Positions 1 to 9,308 of a stretch of 48,335 nt of DNA are shown piece by piece (position 1 is the first letter of the stretch; each line of letters begins with the position of its first letter). The notes under the pieces are model-generated. The model did not search any database, had not been told where the DNA came from, and saw only the letters and a list, made by a program, of their open reading frames with translations. The translations under genes and the position numbers were made by a program. Source of the DNA: Campylobacteraceae bacterium (GTDB lineage Bacteria; Campylobacterota; Campylobacteria; Campylobacterales; Sulfurovaceae); NCBI GenBank assembly GCA_027081405.1, contig JALWKO010000041.1, positions 1 through 48,335 of the forward strand, given 5' to 3'.

Positions 1-1
1 C

Positions 2-1606
2 TCCCTGGAGTATCTCGTGGTCGAGAGCGAGGCCGACGCGCTGATCCTCGAAAACTCCCTAATCAAACAACTCAAACCCAAATACAACATCCTCCTGCGC
101 GACCACAAAACCTACCCCTACCTCTACCTGGACGAGGCGGCCCCCTACCCCCGATTCGAACTGACCCGCAAAGTGGTCCAAGGAAAAAAGATCCGCTACT
201 ACGGCCCGTTTCCCAGCGGGGCCCGCGCCCTCCTCGACGCACTCTATTTCCTCTTTCCGCTGGTGCAGAAAGCCGGCTGCCTCCGGGGCAAAAAGGCCTG
301 CCTCTTTCACCAGATCGGCCGCTGCCCCGCCCCCTGCGAGGGGAAAATCACCCCCGAGGAGTACCGAAAGACCGTCGAAGCGGCCAAAGAAGCGATCCGC
401 AACCTCCCGCTGATCCTCGACAAACTCCAGGAGCGGATGGTGCAGCTGGCCGAACAGGAGCGCTTCGAGGAGGCGGCCAAGGTGCGGGATCAGATCGAGG
501 CGATCCGGGGGCTGGAGATCCGCTCCGAGATCGATCTGGCCCGGAAGGAGGATTACGACATTTTCGCGATCGATCCGGGGAGCGAACGGGGAGTGGTGGT
601 GCGGCTTTTCATCCGCGGCGGCAAGGTGGCGGCCTCCAGCTACAGCTACTTTCGCCACACCGAACTCTACGATCCGGACGAAGCCTATCGCCAGGCGCTG
701 CTCGATTTCTACCGGGAGGAGATCCCCGGCACCGCCGCAACGATCCTGCTGGCCCACGACCTGGAGCACAAAGAGGAGCTCGCCGAGCTCCTGAGCCGCC
801 GCCTGCACAAACGGATCGCCATCCTCCACCCCCGTCGGGGCCCCAAGGCCCAGCTTGTTCGGCTGGCCCTGAGCAACGCCGCCGAACTGCTGCGACGCCA
901 GAAACGAAGCGGCGAGCAAGAGCCGGTCGAAAAGCGGGTGGCGGCTCTGCTGGAGCTGGAGCGCAGCCCCTGGCGGGTGGAGGTTTTCGACAATTCCCAC
1001 CTCATGGGAGAAGCCCCTGTCGGCGCCATGGTGGTCTACGACGAGGGGGAATGGGACAAAAACGCCTACCGGCGCTACGAGCTGCACGCCCGGGACGAAT
1101 ACCGCCAGATGACCGAAATGCTCCAGCGGCGCATCGGCGATTTCGACAAGGCACCGCCCCCCGATCTCTGGCTCATCGACGGTGGAGAGACCCTCCGGCG
1201 GCTGGCCGAAGATCTGCTGCGCCAGGCGGGGGTCAATCTCCCCGTCGCCGCCATCGCCAAAGAGAAACTCGACGCCAAAGCCCACCGGGCCAAAGGGGCC
1301 GCGAAAGACATCCTCCACGGCCCGGCGGGGGAGTTCCGGCTGGAGAGCTCCGATCCCCGACTCCAATGGGCCCAGCGGCTCCGGGATGAAGCCCACCGCT
1401 TCGCCCTGGCCTACCACCGGCAAAAAAAACGGCGACGCGATTCGCGGGCCAAACTCCTGGAACAGAAAGGGATCGGCCCCGCCACCCTCAAAAAGCTCCT
1501 CGATTATTTCGGAACGTTCGAAGCGATCGAACAGGCCGACTACGACGAGATCCGCCGTGTCGCGGGGAAACGGGCGGCCGATGCGATTTCAACCGATACT
1601 CAATGA
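2..1606 (+). CDS. uvrC: UvrABC excinuclease subunit C, 5'-truncated by the window edge
   Basis: UvrC makes the two incisions flanking a DNA lesion in nucleotide excision repair, after UvrA and UvrB have loaded. The reading frame is already open at base 2, so roughly 70 N-terminal residues (most of the GIY-YIG nuclease) lie outside. Visible in order: the end of the GIY-YIG region, a cysteine cluster C-x6-C-x7-C-x3-C near visible residues 93-112 (the site of the 4Fe-4S cluster reported for UvrC), a UVR helix that binds UvrB at about 144-170, an RNase H-like nuclease domain with the motif VFDNSH, and a C-terminal helix-hairpin-helix DNA-binding segment. The frame closes with TGA at 1604-1606. 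The next gene is 171 bases downstream and has its own promoter. Confidence 0.97.
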   Translation, partial: SLEYLVVESEADALILENSLIKQLKPKYNILLRDHKTYPYLYLDEAAPYPRFELTRKVVQGKKIRYYGPFPSGARALLDALYFLFPLVQKAGCLRGKKACLFHQIGRCPAPCEGKITPEEYRKTVEAAKEAIRNLPLILDKLQERMVQLAEQERFEEAAKVRDQIEAIRGLEIRSEIDLARKEDYDIFAIDPGSERGVVVRLFIRGGKVAASSYSYFRHTELYDPDEAYRQALLDFYREEIPGTAATILLAHDLEHKEELAELLSRRLHKRIAILHPRRGPKAQLVRLALSNAAELLRRQKRSGEQEPVEKRVAALLELERSPWRVEVFDNSHLMGEAPVGAMVVYDEGEWDKNAYRRYELHARDEYRQMTEMLQRRIGDFDKAPPPDLWLIDGGETLRRLAEDLLRQAGVNLPVAAIAKEKLDAKAHRAKGAAKDILHGPAGEFRLESSDPRLQWAQRLRDEAHRFALAYHRQKKRRRDSRAKLLEQKGIGPATLKKLLDYFGTFEAIEQADYDEIRRVAGKRAADAISTDTQ

Positions 1607-1630
1607 AATTGTCCGATATTTTGGGTATTT

Positions 1631-1662
1631 TTGAAAGATTTTAAAGAGAAATATTATATGAT
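1631..1662 (+). promoter_or_regulatory. putative sigma70 promoter of the phosphorelay operon
   Basis: TTGAAA at 1631-1636 is followed by AT-rich DNA with overlapping -10 candidates (TATATG at 1655-1660, TATGAT at 1657-1662). It sits just after uvrC and about 115 bases before the HPt gene, leaving a long leader. The exact -10 cannot be decided by eye. Confidence 0.4.
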
Positions 1663-1677
1663 ATGATGTTACGCAAA

Positions 1678-1731
1678 CGGTACGTTCACTATTGGTTGAA
1701 CCCGTACCGGAACCTTTTGCTATCCAAAAGG
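1678..1731 (+). promoter_or_regulatory. structured 5' leader: two adjacent hairpins before the HPt gene
   Basis: Hairpin 1 pairs CGGTAC (1678-1683) with GTACCG (1704-1709) and continues as GTTCA (1684-1688) with TGAAC (1697-1701), giving 11 pairs with a 2-base bulge. Hairpin 2 pairs CCTTTTG (1713-1719) with CAAAAGG (1725-1731) around a 5-base loop. No T-run follows, so a simple terminator is unlikely. It matches no riboswitch class I can name. The ribosome binding site (GGGGAGG, about 1760) lies downstream. Confidence 0.45.
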
Positions 1732-1777
1732 GGTTGCATGTCCCAAATCAGATCCGTGTAGGGGAGGAAATAATTCG

Positions 1778-3553
1778 ATGATCGTCATTCTCAATCAAAA
1801 CGGCACCATTATCGCCGCCGATCGTGAAGCCCTGGAGCATTTTGGCGTCGATTCTCTCGATTCACTACTCAAAAAACAGTTCGAAGGTGCGTTGCATATC
1901 GAACCCAATGGGAACGCGGCATCCATCCGACTCGACGGGATCGAGGTACAGCTCGCGGCAAATGTCGGACCGATCGACTCGATCGTCGGTCCCTTGACTG
2001 CTGTACGCTTGGATATAAACACCGAGGAAAAAGCATCGGAGGCCGAAACCGTACCGCTCTCTACAGAGCAAAGTACCGAAAAGGCAGTGACGCAAGAACC
2101 CACTTCCGATGAAGAGCTTCACCTTTCCGAAGAGACTCTTGCCCCGGAACAAACCGAACCGATCGTTCCACTGACGGACACTTCTCTTTCCGAACAATCC
2201 CAGACATCCCATTCTCCCGTTGAAGAAAATGTTGGAGAAGAGGCACTTTCGATCGACGAGGAAGAATTGATCGGTCTCATCGAAGAGAGCGATTCCAAAA
2301 CTCCGGCCCCTTCGGAAGCCGCCGCGGGGGTGCCTGAAGAAGAGACCCTCCCCATCCTCGAACCGGAAGGAACGGAACCTGCAAGCAACGAAGAGGTCGA
2401 TTTGGACACCCTGCTCCAATCGGTAGAACCCGATGAAGAGACGGAAAACACTCTATCGCTGCATGAAGAAAAAGATGAAACACCGGAGAAAAAGGTCGAT
2501 GCCAACAAACCCGGCGAAGAAGACCAATCGATCGAAACGGACGAGTTGCTGAGTCTGCTGGAAGAGGAGCACGAATCCGAAGCACTCAATATCCCGAATC
2601 TTCAAGAAATCTCTTCTCCAAAAAGTTCCGCCATCCCGTCAGAGGGAAGCTTAGATTTGCATGGGGAGAAACATGAGACGATCGATTGGAAAGCGGTATT
2701 GGACAATTTTCAGCTCGATCCCGCATACAATGCGCAAAAGATCGGCATTTCGGTAGAAGAATACAGCGACTTGCTTCGGGAATTCATCGACGAAAGCAAA
2801 CGGATCCGCAAGCAAGTCCTCGAAGAAGATCGAGACGACAAAGAACTCCTTCCCGTTTTCAAAGACGCCACGACCCTCCTCCAACTCCAGCCCCTCCCCG
2901 ACTTTTTCGATGCGATCACCCATATGGAACCGGCGGAACGCTACCGACTCCTCAATCGTTTCGAGACGGTTCTGGATCGAATCGGAAAGGAGATCGAATC
3001 CCCTTCCACACCGATCCGACCGGTTCAAAGCTCCACTGTGAAGGAGTCGGGAACTTCCGAACATATAATTCCCGACGAAACGTCGGTTCAAGAAGAAAAC
3101 AAACCTTCTGCACAAGCGCCTGAAAGTCTGACTCCGGCTGAATCCGCAGAAAGTGTCGAAACACCTGCCAAAGCTCCCGAAACGACAAAAGGGGCGATCC
3201 CCGATCTGGTCAAAGGGACACCCTCCATTCCCATCGAATTCAGTGTCAAAGTGGCTGCAGAAGAACTCAATCTTCCCGAAGATCTCGTATTGGAATTCAT
3301 CCACGATTTCGCCCTGCAAGGGCACGAATACCTTCCCGTTCTGGTCGAAGCATATGAAAACGGAGACCTCGAAAAGCTTCAAAAAACCGCCCACATGCTC
3401 AAAGGAGCGGCGAGCAACCTGCGCCTCGAACCGATGGTGGAAAACCTTTACGAGTTGCAATTTGATAACGACATCTCACGGGCACCGGAGCGGATCAAGA
3501 AGTTTTACGGTCAGCTCCAGAGCCTCGATCACTATCTCGAACAAATCAACTAA
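1778..3553 (+). CDS. HPt-domain phosphotransfer protein with PAS-like N-terminus and long acidic linker
   Basis: 591 residues. The C-terminal ~100 residues form a histidine phosphotransfer (HPt) domain with motif AHMLKGAASNL; the phospho-accepting His is residue 539. The first ~85 residues look PAS-like (NQNGTIIAADREALEHFGVD). Between about 90 and 290 lies a very acidic Glu/Ser/Thr/Pro-rich stretch that should be disordered, then a helical region (about 305-395) and a second low-complexity linker. The start is supported by GGGGAGG about 9 bases upstream. It is the first gene of an operon with a hybrid kinase (18 bases downstream) and a single-domain receiver, so it probably carries phosphate between them. 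The HPt assignment is firm; PAS and partners are inferred. Confidence 0.85.
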   Translation: MIVILNQNGTIIAADREALEHFGVDSLDSLLKKQFEGALHIEPNGNAASIRLDGIEVQLAANVGPIDSIVGPLTAVRLDINTEEKASEAETVPLSTEQSTEKAVTQEPTSDEELHLSEETLAPEQTEPIVPLTDTSLSEQSQTSHSPVEENVGEEALSIDEEELIGLIEESDSKTPAPSEAAAGVPEEETLPILEPEGTEPASNEEVDLDTLLQSVEPDEETENTLSLHEEKDETPEKKVDANKPGEEDQSIETDELLSLLEEEHESEALNIPNLQEISSPKSSAIPSEGSLDLHGEKHETIDWKAVLDNFQLDPAYNAQKIGISVEEYSDLLREFIDESKRIRKQVLEEDRDDKELLPVFKDATTLLQLQPLPDFFDAITHMEPAERYRLLNRFETVLDRIGKEIESPSTPIRPVQSSTVKESGTSEHIIPDETSVQEENKPSAQAPESLTPAESAESVETPAKAPETTKGAIPDLVKGTPSIPIEFSVKVAAEELNLPEDLVLEFIHDFALQGHEYLPVLVEAYENGDLEKLQKTAHMLKGAASNLRLEPMVENLYELQFDNDISRAPERIKKFYGQLQSLDHYLEQIN

Positions 3554-3571
3554 GGGAAAAGGAATACACTG

Positions 3572-6500
3572 ATGAAGTTATTGACCCGGCTGAAAATCAT
3601 TTCGATCATTCCGTCGCTCCTCCTGTTGGGAGTGGCCCTCTTCCTATTGTACGATTCACTGAGCGGGATGGCAAAAACCCAGGGCTTCCAAACCGCCCTG
3701 CAAAACAATGCCTTCATCGACAAGGCACTGCTTGAGATCGGGAAAGAGCGGGGGTTGAGCGCGCTCTATCTGGCATCCGGAAAAGAGAGCTATGCACAAC
3801 TACTTGTCAAACAACGTCGTCAGACCGATGAGGCGGTCCGTCAGCTCAAAACGCAATTGCAGTCTCAAACGAGTGGTTGGCTGCATCTTTTTTCCGGTAA
3901 CGAACTCGACGCGAAAAGCTACAAAACCATGATCGACACCTTCGATCGGCTAAACGACTATCGGGTAGCGGTCGATGCGAAAAAGAAGCCGTTTGAAACC
4001 CTGATTCTCGAAGGCTACACCCGCGGTATTACTCGAACGCTTCTAAAAAATCTCCGTCAGCCCGAGCATTTCGTCATCAGTAGCGACATCAGTGATCTTG
4101 CCCACTTGATGGAACGAATCTATATCAGCCAGGAATACACCGGACTAACCCGAGACTATATCGCTTATTATCTCGAAAAAAAGATTCCCCTCAAAGATCG
4201 CGATATCGTCCGATGGAACGATTTCCACGCCAAATCGATGCAATTCGATCCCGATTTGATTTTCGATCCCCGTCTTACCCGACTGACACAATCGGTCTTT
4301 GCCAATACCCATATGTCCGCCCTTCTGAAGAACATGGGACGTGATTATCGTCTGATCGTACGCGATGCCTCAAACGGAAACTATACGCTCGATCCGATCG
4401 ATTGGTTCGCTCTAATGACCAAACGGATCCTGGTCTACGCCCAGTTGGAGCGAAATTTCCATTCAGTCGCTTCGGATCTGATCCAAAGCTATTTGACACA
4501 AAAATATCTCAATATCGGTCTTTCCCTGGCCCTCGTGCTGCTGGCGCTTCTCGTGCTTTATCTGGGATACCGCTCCGCACATGACGTCACAACCAATATC
4601 CGCCAGCTGGAATTCACCCTCAAACGGACGGCGGAAGACTTCGAGGACGCCGGCGACGAATACGAATCGATCATGGAAAATCTCAAATCGGTCAACTTCG
4701 AAACGACCGAGGGGATCAACGAAGCCTATCATATCCTCCAGGAGCTGGTCGAACAGGCACGAAACGACCGAAAAAAGGCGGTCGAACAAAGCGAAGCTAA
4801 GTCCCTCTTCCTTGCCAACATGTCCCACGAGATCCGCACCCCCATGAACGGGATCATCGGATTTACCGAACTACTCAAAAACACGCAGCTCACGCCCGAA
4901 CAGCAAGAATACACCAACATCATCGACAAAAGTTCCCAAAACCTCCTGGGGATCATCAACAACCTCCTAGATCTGGCAAAAATCGAAAGCCAAAACGTCG
5001 AGGTCGAAAACGTTATTTTCGACACTCATCAAGAATTCGACGATACGATCGACAGTTTCGGCGTAAGCGCCGCCGAAAAAGGTCTGGAGCTCAACTACTA
5101 CATCGATCCGGAGATCGCCCCCAAACTCAAAGGGGATCCGACAAAGATCAAAGAGATCCTCACCAACTTGCTTGGCAATGCAGTCAAATTCACCGACAAA
5201 GGCGGTGAAATCGACGTCGAAATCGCCAAAGGGAGCAAAACCAAAACAGGCAAAACACTCCTGGTCGTTACAGTCCGCGATACGGGCATCGGAATGAATC
5301 AAGATCAGATCGAGCGGATTTTCCAACCGTTTGCTCAGGCCGATGCGAGCATCACCCGCAAATACGGCGGCACCGGTCTGGGTCTGACGATCACCAAAGA
5401 GTACATCGAGCTCCTCGGTGGAGAGTTGCAAGTCAAAAGCGAACCCTCCAAAGGAACCGAATTCCGTTTCACGCTTCCGGTCGAAGAGGTCCCCGTCGAA
5501 GCCCAGGATTATCGTGGACGTTTCAAAAAACTCCGCCTATGCCGCGTCGTCGACGGACATACCAGCCGTTTCTACGATTATCTCAAACGTTACGCCGACT
5601 ATTTCGGCATCGAAATGGAAGACATTCCAAGCGGTGCGAAACTCCTCCAGGAGATCAACGCAGGGCAATGTTCCCATGCGTTGATCGATCTGGATGCCTT
5701 CGACGAAAACCAAGTCCGGCAAATCGAAAACATCGATCCGGACAAACTCATCGTGTTCACCCACGTCACCCGCCGGGGAGAACTGGATGATCTGAGCCTC
5801 CCCAAAGAGATGATCGTCACCAAACCGGTGACCTGGAAGAAACTCGTCACCCTCTTCTCCACACTCGCCAAATTCGAGAAATCCGAGCAAAGCCCTACGG
5901 AACCGACGATCAAAACCGTCTATACCGGTAAAGTCCTGGTCACGGAAGATAACGTCATCAACCAAAAACTGGTCAAAAACATCCTCGAAGGGTTCGGTCT
6001 CGAGGTCGATATCGCCAACAACGGTCTCGAAGCACTCGAAAAGCGGAAGAAAAACGACTATGATCTGATTTTTATGGACATTCAAATGCCCGTCATGGAC
6101 GGTGTGGAAGCGACCCATCAAATCCTCGATTATGAAAAAAAGTATCCCGACGCCGGACATATCCCCATCGTAGCCCTCACCGCCAACGCGCTCAAAGGGG
6201 ATCGGGAACGTTTCCTCAATGAAGGGATGGACGAGTACGTCTCCAAGCCGATTGAAATTTCCGAACTTGTCTATATCCTCAACAAATTCCTCAAAGACAA
6301 GCAGCACATCGAAGTGAGCAATCCGGTCGTGCAAAAGAAAAACGACGAACACACTGAAGATGTAAGCACCGCAGCTCAGGTCGAAGGAAAAGGCCAAGAA
6401 ACGACAGAAACAACAGAATCCGATACGATCGAACCGATCGCTCCGCTCGAATCGGCTCCCATCGTCATCGCCAAAAACCTCCCTTTCACACGGAAAATCC

Positions 6501-6787
6501 TTGCCAAGATTTTGGATAACCTGAAACTCCCCTATTCGACGGTCGAAAACCCCGATGCGCTCTTGCGTCTGCTGGAGGCCCACTCACCAAAAGTCATTCT
6601 CGCGGACGAGGGGATGATCACCCCCGATGTCAAAAAAGTCCTTGACGAAAAGCACATCGATGTGATATTTACCAACAAACCCGAAACCAACCGTTTCACA
6701 GCCGATCACTATCATCTCTTTGAAGGCAAATTAGCCAAAGAAGACTTCGAACACTATATCCATCAATTCGTAAAGGGGAATGAATGA
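3572..6787 (+). CDS. NIT-domain hybrid sensor histidine kinase with three receiver-like modules
   Basis: 1071 residues, inner membrane. A transmembrane helix (about 8-28) is followed by a periplasmic NIT-type all-helical sensor domain (motif [13 protein letters not shown] at 58-70; NIT domains were defined in nitrate/nitrite sensors, though the ligand varies), then a second helix (about 313-333), a dimerisation domain with phospho-His 419 ([10 protein letters not shown]), and a HATPase domain ([15 protein letters not shown]). A degenerate receiver-like module covers about 648-768, a canonical receiver with Asp836 ([11 protein letters not shown]) about 786-906, and another degenerate module about 950-1070 lacks the acidic pocket. 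It sits 18 bases after the HPt gene and overlaps the next gene by ATGA. Confidence 0.9.
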   Translation: MKLLTRLKIISIIPSLLLLGVALFLLYDSLSGMAKTQGFQTALQNNAFIDKALLEIGKERGLSALYLASGKESYAQLLVKQRRQTDEAVRQLKTQLQSQTSGWLHLFSGNELDAKSYKTMIDTFDRLNDYRVAVDAKKKPFETLILEGYTRGITRTLLKNLRQPEHFVISSDISDLAHLMERIYISQEYTGLTRDYIAYYLEKKIPLKDRDIVRWNDFHAKSMQFDPDLIFDPRLTRLTQSVFANTHMSALLKNMGRDYRLIVRDASNGNYTLDPIDWFALMTKRILVYAQLERNFHSVASDLIQSYLTQKYLNIGLSLALVLLALLVLYLGYRSAHDVTTNIRQLEFTLKRTAEDFEDAGDEYESIMENLKSVNFETTEGINEAYHILQELVEQARNDRKKAVEQSEAKSLFLANMSHEIRTPMNGIIGFTELLKNTQLTPEQQEYTNIIDKSSQNLLGIINNLLDLAKIESQNVEVENVIFDTHQEFDDTIDSFGVSAAEKGLELNYYIDPEIAPKLKGDPTKIKEILTNLLGNAVKFTDKGGEIDVEIAKGSKTKTGKTLLVVTVRDTGIGMNQDQIERIFQPFAQADASITRKYGGTGLGLTITKEYIELLGGELQVKSEPSKGTEFRFTLPVEEVPVEAQDYRGRFKKLRLCRVVDGHTSRFYDYLKRYADYFGIEMEDIPSGAKLLQEINAGQCSHALIDLDAFDENQVRQIENIDPDKLIVFTHVTRRGELDDLSLPKEMIVTKPVTWKKLVTLFSTLAKFEKSEQSPTEPTIKTVYTGKVLVTEDNVINQKLVKNILEGFGLEVDIANNGLEALEKRKKNDYDLIFMDIQMPVMDGVEATHQILDYEKKYPDAGHIPIVALTANALKGDRERFLNEGMDEYVSKPIEISELVYILNKFLKDKQHIEVSNPVVQKKNDEHTEDVSTAAQVEGKGQETTETTESDTIEPIAPLESAPIVIAKNLPFTRKILAKILDNLKLPYSTVENPDALLRLLEAHSPKVILADEGMITPDVKKVLDEKHIDVIFTNKPETNRFTADHYHLFEGKLAKEDFEHYIHQFVKGNE

Positions 6788-7158
6788 GTTTGAAAGTACT
6801 GGTCGTTGACGACGATTTCATCAACCGCAAACTGATCCAAGCGCTTCTCAAACGCCATTCGGATATGATCGGAGAGGTCATCGAAGCCGACAACGGCTCT
6901 GAAGCGCTCAACGCGCTCAAACTCCATCCGGATATCGATCTGATTCTGCTTGATATCCTCATGCCGGTGCTCGACGGAAAAGAGTTCCTCAAAATCTTCC
7001 GTTCCGAACCCGAAAACAGCCGGATCCCCGTGATCGTCCTCTCCACCGACGACACCCAAAAAAGCACGGTCCTCAACCTTGGAGCCGACGACTTCATCCT
7101 CAAACCGATCAACGAAGACCAACTCATGGACCGGATCCGCTACTGGTCCCAAAGCTAA
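6784..7158 (+). CDS. single-domain CheY-like response regulator
   Basis: 124 residues, a lone receiver domain: acidic pocket VVDDD at 8-11, phospho-acceptor Asp57 ([11 protein letters not shown]), conserved Thr/Ser after strand 4 (VLSTDD) and Lys in LKPI. There is no output domain, so it acts by protein contact or as an intermediate. Its ATG overlaps the stop of the hybrid kinase (ATGA), which indicates translational coupling and a shared phosphorelay: kinase, receiver of the hybrid, HPt protein, and this protein as the likely terminal receiver. The target is unknown; no chemotaxis or motility gene is adjacent. Confidence 0.9.
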   Translation: MSLKVLVVDDDFINRKLIQALLKRHSDMIGEVIEADNGSEALNALKLHPDIDLILLDILMPVLDGKEFLKIFRSEPENSRIPVIVLSTDDTQKSTVLNLGADDFILKPINEDQLMDRIRYWSQS

Positions 7159-7232
7159 GCCCCTCCCCCGGGCACTCCCCTTTTCTATCCTAAAAAATTT
7201 CACCACTTTTCATACTGAATCCGAATAGTAAA

Positions 7233-7281
7233 TATGCCGATGACGATTCGATTCGGCAATGCAAAGCCGTCGGGGTTACCA
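7233..7281 (+). other. GEMM-like sequence fragment between convergent genes
   Basis: Between two convergent operons the plus strand carries a hairpin (GCCGA at 7237-7241 with TCGGC at about 7253-7257), then GCAAAGCC at 7261-7268 and GGGGTTACC at 7272-7280. These two strings are signatures of the c-di-GMP-I aptamer, but the P3 arm that should separate them is missing and no gene follows on this strand. It may be a decayed riboswitch or a coincidence. Confidence 0.2.
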
Positions 7282-7300
7282 TGATCTCACTCGATCCGCT

Positions 7301-7981
7301 TCATTGCGGTTCGATGTAATACCCCTCACCCGCTCGGTTTCGGATCAGTTCCCTGCCGGCTTTGCCGCGCAGGCGGCGAATAAAAACCCGTACGGCGTCG
7401 TCGGTAGGCTCCTCGTCGGGCCATAGAAGCGATTTGATCGCGGGGGTATCCAGAAAATTCCCCGGCTCCTCCAACAGAGTTTCGATGAAACGCACTTCCC
7501 GAGCGTTCAGGGGAATAGGTTCTCCATCCCTGGTGAGACGGCGGTGGTAACGGTCGTAGCGATACCCGTGACGGAGGGAGACCACCTGCCTGGCCGCCAG
7601 ACGGACCGCCAGGGTCGCCAGATACTCCAACAGCTCCTCCGGGTCGAACGGCTTGATGAAATATTTGCTCACCCCCGCGTCGATGGCGCTGAGGAGTTTT
7701 TCCTTGTCACTGTAAGCGCTCAGGACGATCAACGGAGTTTCGGGGGAGCGTTCGTGGATGCGCCTCCCCATCTCCAGACCGTCCATTTGGGGCATGGTGA
7801 TGTCGGTGATGACCAGATCGGGGGCGTAACGGCGAAACGCTTCGAGCCCTTCCACTCCGTCGACGGCCAGACGGAACTCTCCGAAATGTCGCCCGATCGC
7901 CCGCTCCATCATCTCGGCGAGGCTCCGTTCGTCTTCGACGAAAAGGACCTTGAGCCGCTTCAACGCCTGGGTTCGGGTCAC
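7301..7981 (-). CDS. OmpR-family response regulator
   Basis: 226 residues. An N-terminal receiver has an acidic pair (VEDE), phospho-acceptor Asp60 (VITDITMPQMDG), and Lys in FIKPFD. A C-terminal winged-helix DNA-binding domain of the OmpR/PhoB type spans about 135-226 (LNAREVRFIETLLEEPG, then VRVFIRRLRGKAG, ending in GEGYYIEP). The start is GTG at 7981, overlapping the TGA of the upstream kinase gene (GTGA), with AAAGG six bases before it. It is almost certainly the partner of that PAS kinase; target genes are not evident. Confidence 0.93.
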   Translation of the reverse strand: MTRTQALKRLKVLFVEDERSLAEMMERAIGRHFGEFRLAVDGVEGLEAFRRYAPDLVITDITMPQMDGLEMGRRIHERSPETPLIVLSAYSDKEKLLSAIDAGVSKYFIKPFDPEELLEYLATLAVRLAARQVVSLRHGYRYDRYHRRLTRDGEPIPLNAREVRFIETLLEEPGNFLDTPAIKSLLWPDEEPTDDAVRVFIRRLRGKAGRELIRNRAGEGYYIEPQ

Positions 7982-9222
7982 GAGGCACCTTTCTCACTAC
8001 TCGTTGACGCACCCGCCGTCTCGGCAAGCGGAATCTTGAGGATAAAGAGAGCCCCCTTGAGGCTGTTGACCGCCTCCAGAGAACCGTGAAAGCTTTTTTC
8101 CACGATCATCCGGGACATGAACAGCCCCAAGCCGGTGCCGTGTGAACTGTGCTTGGTGGTAAAATAGGGCTCGAAGATCCGCTCCAACGCCTCTTCGGGG
8201 ATCCCCCCGGCACTGTCTTCCACGACGATGACCGCGTTGTCTTCGTCCCGACTGACATGGATCCGAAGCCATCGGTCCCCTTCGGGCCCTTTTTCGAAGG
8301 CGTCCCGGGCGTTCTGGAAAAGATTGACGAAAACCTGGGTCAGTTCGTTTGGTATGCCGGAGACCGGCAGCTCCACCTCTCCCTCGATCCGCACTTCGAT
8401 AGCCGACTTTTCCAGCGCCTTGCGGATCAGAGCCAGGGCATCCCGGAGGCTCTCGTCGATCGGGAAGGTGATGCTGCTGCGGTTGGGCTTGAAAAATTCC
8501 ATGAAACTCTCGAGCGTCTCGGACATGCTCCGGATGATCCCGCGACTCTGGCGATACAGCGATTCGATCTCTCCGACGTCGTTGCGCCGACAGGCCTCTT
8601 TGAGGCTGTAAAGGGAAAGATTGAGTTCGGTCAGCGGCTGGCGCCACTGGTGGGCGATATTGGCCATCATCTGCCCCAGGCTGGCAAATCGGGACTGCCA
8701 GAGCAGCATCTGCTGTTTCTCTTCGTTTTTGGCGATTTCACGACGGACCCGCTCCTCGAGATTCCGGTTGAGCTCCTGCAGCTGACGGGTCTGTTCGCGG
8801 ACCCGCTCCTCAAGGCCCCGGTTGAGCTGTTCCAGCTCCCGCTCTTTTTTTTCCAGCTCCATGCGGAGTTCCATCTCCCGGGTGACGTCGTAGCGGATGG
8901 CGACGAATTCCTCGATCTCGCCCCGTTCGTCGAGGATCGGGATGACGGTGGTATTGACGTAGAATGTGCTGCCGTCTTTGGCCCGGTTCTTGACTGTGGC
9001 CTTGTAGGTCTTTTTGGCCAGGATGGTCTCCCAGAGACAGCGGAAGGTTTCGGCCGAGACGTCAGGATGGCGGACGATGTTGTGGTTTTTGCCGATGAGC
9101 TCTTCCCGGCTGTAACCGGAAATCTTGCAGAATTCGTCGTTGACGAAGGTGATGATCCCGTTGATGTCGGTTCGGGAAACAATGTTGGAACTTTCGATCG
9201 CTTCGACGTATTGCTGCAGCAT
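7978..9222 (-). CDS. PAS-domain soluble sensor histidine kinase
   Basis: 414 residues, no transmembrane helix. A PAS domain of the Aer-like type (about 10-115; FCKISGYSREELIGKNHNIVR) is followed by a long coiled coil (about 115-172), a dimerisation helix with His191 in the motif IAHQWRQPL typical of HWRQ-type kinases, and a HATPase domain (NLFQNARDAF, GTGLGLFMSR). PAS domains of this type often bind FAD or haem, so a redox or oxygen cue is plausible but not shown. The ATG at 9222 has no Shine-Dalgarno; GATAAT lies seven bases before it, so the transcript may be leaderless. It overlaps the regulator gene by 4 bases. Confidence 0.92.
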   Translation of the reverse strand: MLQQYVEAIESSNIVSRTDINGIITFVNDEFCKISGYSREELIGKNHNIVRHPDVSAETFRCLWETILAKKTYKATVKNRAKDGSTFYVNTTVIPILDERGEIEEFVAIRYDVTREMELRMELEKKERELEQLNRGLEERVREQTRQLQELNRNLEERVRREIAKNEEKQQMLLWQSRFASLGQMMANIAHQWRQPLTELNLSLYSLKEACRRNDVGEIESLYRQSRGIIRSMSETLESFMEFFKPNRSSITFPIDESLRDALALIRKALEKSAIEVRIEGEVELPVSGIPNELTQVFVNLFQNARDAFEKGPEGDRWLRIHVSRDEDNAVIVVEDSAGGIPEEALERIFEPYFTTKHSSHGTGLGLFMSRMIVEKSFHGSLEAVNSLKGALFILKIPLAETAGASTSSEKGAS

Positions 9223-9308
9223 AGGGGTATTATCCCCAAATTCGCATTAGGAACGAAAGTACCGCGGATCGCACGTCCCCGCTCCCGTCTTGGTTACGCG
9301 ACGGTACC

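Noticed and set aside
59-1423. 454-codon minus-strand open frame
   Set aside because: It is antisense to uvrC, which has clear domains.
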